Part shown: positions 62,437 to 64,000 of the stretch, in pieces
Layout of the letters: the number at the start of each line of letters is the position of its first letter
How positions within the stretch are numbered: the stretch's first letter is position 1
Origin: G958295935 sp965224235
GTDB lineage: Bacteria > Chloroflexota > Dehalococcoidia > Lucifugimonadales > Lucifugimonadaceae
Assembly (NCBI GenBank): GCA_965224235.1
Contig: CBDCYP010000002.1
Coordinates: forward strand, 868,001-932,000
DNA length: 64,000 bases
Direction: 5' to 3'
Program-made: the position numbers and the translations under genes
Notes under the pieces: generated by a model
Seen by the model: the letters and a program-made list of their open reading frames with translations, nothing else
Told to the model about the DNA's origin: nothing
Database searches by the model: none

Positions 62437-63570
62437 ATGATGCCCGTTACCGAAGAGCAAGGCGGTGTGGCCGAGAACTACATGTACCGGCCGCCCCAGC
62501 AACAAGAACCCCAGGTAACGCTGGATGACATTATCGGCCGTTTCAAGACCGGGATGCCCCGTATCCCCGGCCTTGGCGGCGGCGGCGCGTCCCTCATAGT
62601 CGTCGTCTTTATCCTGGTTATCGCCATAATTTGGGGCGCAACCGGAGTCTACACAGTCGGCCCGGACCAGGAAGGCGCGCTCCGCCTGTTCGGCCGCTAC
62701 ACAGACATCGCGGAGGAAGGGCTTCATTGGTGGTGGCCGGCGCCGATCGGTACCAGAAACGTTGTTGCCGTAACCACCACCAGACGCATGGAATTGGGGT
62801 TCCGAAGCGGCGCCGAAGGCCTCGGTGTCGCCCAGACCGTTCCGGTCGAATCCATGATGATCACCGGCGACGACAATATTGTTGACGTACAGGTGGTCAT
62901 CCAGTACCGCATCGGAAGCCTGCAGAATTTCCTGTTCGAGGTAGACGATCCCGGCGACCCCGATCGCGATGTGCCGCAGGGTAATCCGGAGGGCCGGACC
63001 TTGCGTGACATCGCCGAAACTGCGGTTAGGCAGGTAGTAGGCGCCCGACCGATCGACGACGTCCTGACTACCCGGCGTGAACAGATCCAGACCGATGTTC
63101 TGGAGGTAATGCGAGGCCTCAACGAGTTTTACAAGACCGGCATCACGGTCCAGCAGGTGTTGCTCCAGAACGTCAACCCGCCGGCTGAAGTCCAGGACGC
63201 CTTCGAGGACGTGGTGAGAGCCCAGGAAGACCGCGACAAGGTAATCAACCTTGCACAAGCCTACGAAGCAGACCAGATCCCGAAGGCCCTGGGCGCGGCT
63301 GCACAAATCACAGAGGAAGCACAGGGTTTCAAGGACGGGCGTATCGCAAGGGCGCTCGGTGAGGCGGACGGCTTCAACGCCATTCTGGAGGGTTATCAAG
63401 GCTCTCCGGAGGTGACGAGACGGCGCTTATACCTGGAGGCGATAGAACGTATCCTGCCCGGCGTCAGAAAGTTCGTGCTCTCTGACCAGGGTGTACTGCC
63501 GTTCCTCCCGCTCGATGGATCGTTTAGCCAATCCGCCGCATCGACCGGTGACTCGGCGGGAGGCCAATAA
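62437..63570 (+). CDS. hflK: FtsH protease modulator HflK
   Basis: 377 aa. One membrane helix (about 50-70, SLIVVVFILVIAIIWGATG) is followed by the SPFH/prohibitin domain: GVYTVGPDQEGALRLFGRYT, GLHWWWPAPIGTRNVV, then DVQVVIQYRIG and QVVGARPIDDVLTTRR. A coiled coil (EAYEADQIPKALGAAAQI) and a Gly/Ser-rich tail end the protein. HflK and HflC form a membrane complex that surrounds and regulates the FtsH protease. GGGAGGAA precedes the ATG at 62437. The next gene overlaps it by one base. Confidence 0.95.
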   Translation: MMPVTEEQGGVAENYMYRPPQQQEPQVTLDDIIGRFKTGMPRIPGLGGGGASLIVVVFILVIAIIWGATGVYTVGPDQEGALRLFGRYTDIAEEGLHWWWPAPIGTRNVVAVTTTRRMELGFRSGAEGLGVAQTVPVESMMITGDDNIVDVQVVIQYRIGSLQNFLFEVDDPGDPDRDVPQGNPEGRTLRDIAETAVRQVVGARPIDDVLTTRREQIQTDVLEVMRGLNEFYKTGITVQQVLLQNVNPPAEVQDAFEDVVRAQEDRDKVINLAQAYEADQIPKALGAAAQITEEAQGFKDGRIARALGEADGFNAILEGYQGSPEVTRRRLYLEAIERILPGVRKFVLSDQGVLPFLPLDGSFSQSAASTGDSAGGQ

Positions 63571-64000
63571 TGAAATTCTTAGCCGCCCTCATCGTCCTGA
63601 TCGTCGCGGGGCTCATCGTAATCCCGCAGACCTTCTTCACGGTTGACGAAACACAACTCGCAATCGTTACAAGATTCGGCGCATTCCAGCGCACCCATTC
63701 CCAGCCCGGGTTGTACGTCAAGACCCCGTTCGTAGAAACCGTAACGAAGTTCGACTCGCGGCTACTGCGAGTCGACGCGCCCACCGCTTCGCTCCTGACG
63801 CGGGACAAGAAGAACCTGGTGATTGACGCATACGCCAGATACAGGATCGTCAATCCGTTGCTATTCTTCCAGTCGCTGCGCAGCGAGTTGCAGGCCGAGG
63901 CACGCGTCGGCGACATCGTAGCCTCGCGGCTGCGAAGAGAGGTCGCGCTGGACCTGCAGGAAGAGATCATCTCCGAGACACGCGAACAGGTCATGGCCCG
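63570..64000 (+). CDS. hflC: FtsH protease modulator HflC (cut by right window edge)
   Basis: The first 143 codons are present. The start ATG overlaps the hflK stop as TAATG. The protein begins MKFLAALIVLIVAGLIVIPQ (membrane helix) and continues TFFTVDETQLAIVTRFGAF, then LYVKTPFVETVTKFDSRLL and KKNLVIDAYARYRIVNPLLF, the SPFH domain of HflC. The frame is open at base 64000, so the remaining C-terminal part lies beyond the window. Confidence 0.95.
   Translation, partial: MKFLAALIVLIVAGLIVIPQTFFTVDETQLAIVTRFGAFQRTHSQPGLYVKTPFVETVTKFDSRLLRVDAPTASLLTRDKKNLVIDAYARYRIVNPLLFFQSLRSELQAEARVGDIVASRLRREVALDLQEEIISETREQVMA

Overview
The window looks like a piece of a chromosome from a GC-rich, free-living bacterium, most probably a Chloroflexota member of the SAR202/Dehalococcoidia type from a metagenome. 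This placement is inference. It rests on a Pro/Thr-rich secreted protein with an LGCPxPG module, an EF-G2-like factor, a sulfatase/FGE/CocE/M81/M19/GGT degradative gene set, and the short dispersed repeats (GTCACCCTGAGCGAAGC, GATCGGGGA, GGCGAAGGCCGGAA) often seen in such assemblies. No rRNA or tRNA gene and no CRISPR array was recognised.

Housekeeping genes form the backbone: dnaE (1053-4706) with a DUF2007 gene behind it; an fbpABC-type ferric iron importer (12137-16664, minus strand); an AIR-synthase-like protein, a bifunctional Rel (p)ppGpp enzyme and rpsT (18476-22126); an ABC-F ATPase (24817-26799); rsmG with a flippase-like membrane protein (51775-53579); etfBA (53817-55614); an EF-G-like GTPase (56334-58310); two divergent secreted proteins with HExxH motifs (58401-62198); and hflK with the start of hflC at the right edge. 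Both ends are cut: an MFS transporter on the left and hflC on the right. A catabolic block at 36889-44003 holds a sulfatase, the formylglycine-generating enzyme that could activate it, a CocE/NonD-type hydrolase, an M81 (MlrC-like) metallopeptidase and an M19-like dipeptidase. A gamma-glutamyltransferase lies at 49898-51610.

Three defence-like or accessory loci stand out. At 5635-10886 four tightly packed minus-strand genes encode a coiled-coil protein, a DUF2791-like protein apparently lacking Walker A, an intact BrxD/DUF2791-like ATPase and a SNF2-type helicase; this resembles BREX or Shango-type gene sets but lacks their TerB, PglZ and PglX markers. At 22769-24722 an AAA ATPase is coupled to a TOPRIM-like DUF4276 protein (a split-OLD or PARIS-like arrangement) with visibly lower GC. 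At 31571-34735 a single 1054-aa N6-adenine methyltransferase carries a possible N-terminal nuclease-like region. Two small toxin-antitoxin-like pairs (a frameshifted higB with higA, and MNT-HEPN) lie at 45.6-49.8 kb.

The window is unusually rich in layered mobile repeats. Three nearly identical 1638-bp IS1182-like copies (two in tandem) all sit at the same CTCAG inside one dispersed repeat family (element B, with 17-bp terminal inverted repeats). A 151-bp MITE-like element (element A) is present three times: once nested in element B between fbpA and fbpB, once beside an element B remnant, and once supplying the stop codon of a gene. The dnaE/DUF2007 junction is triplicated as 137-bp tandem units, and a separate 43-bp tandem repeat lies upstream of fbpB.
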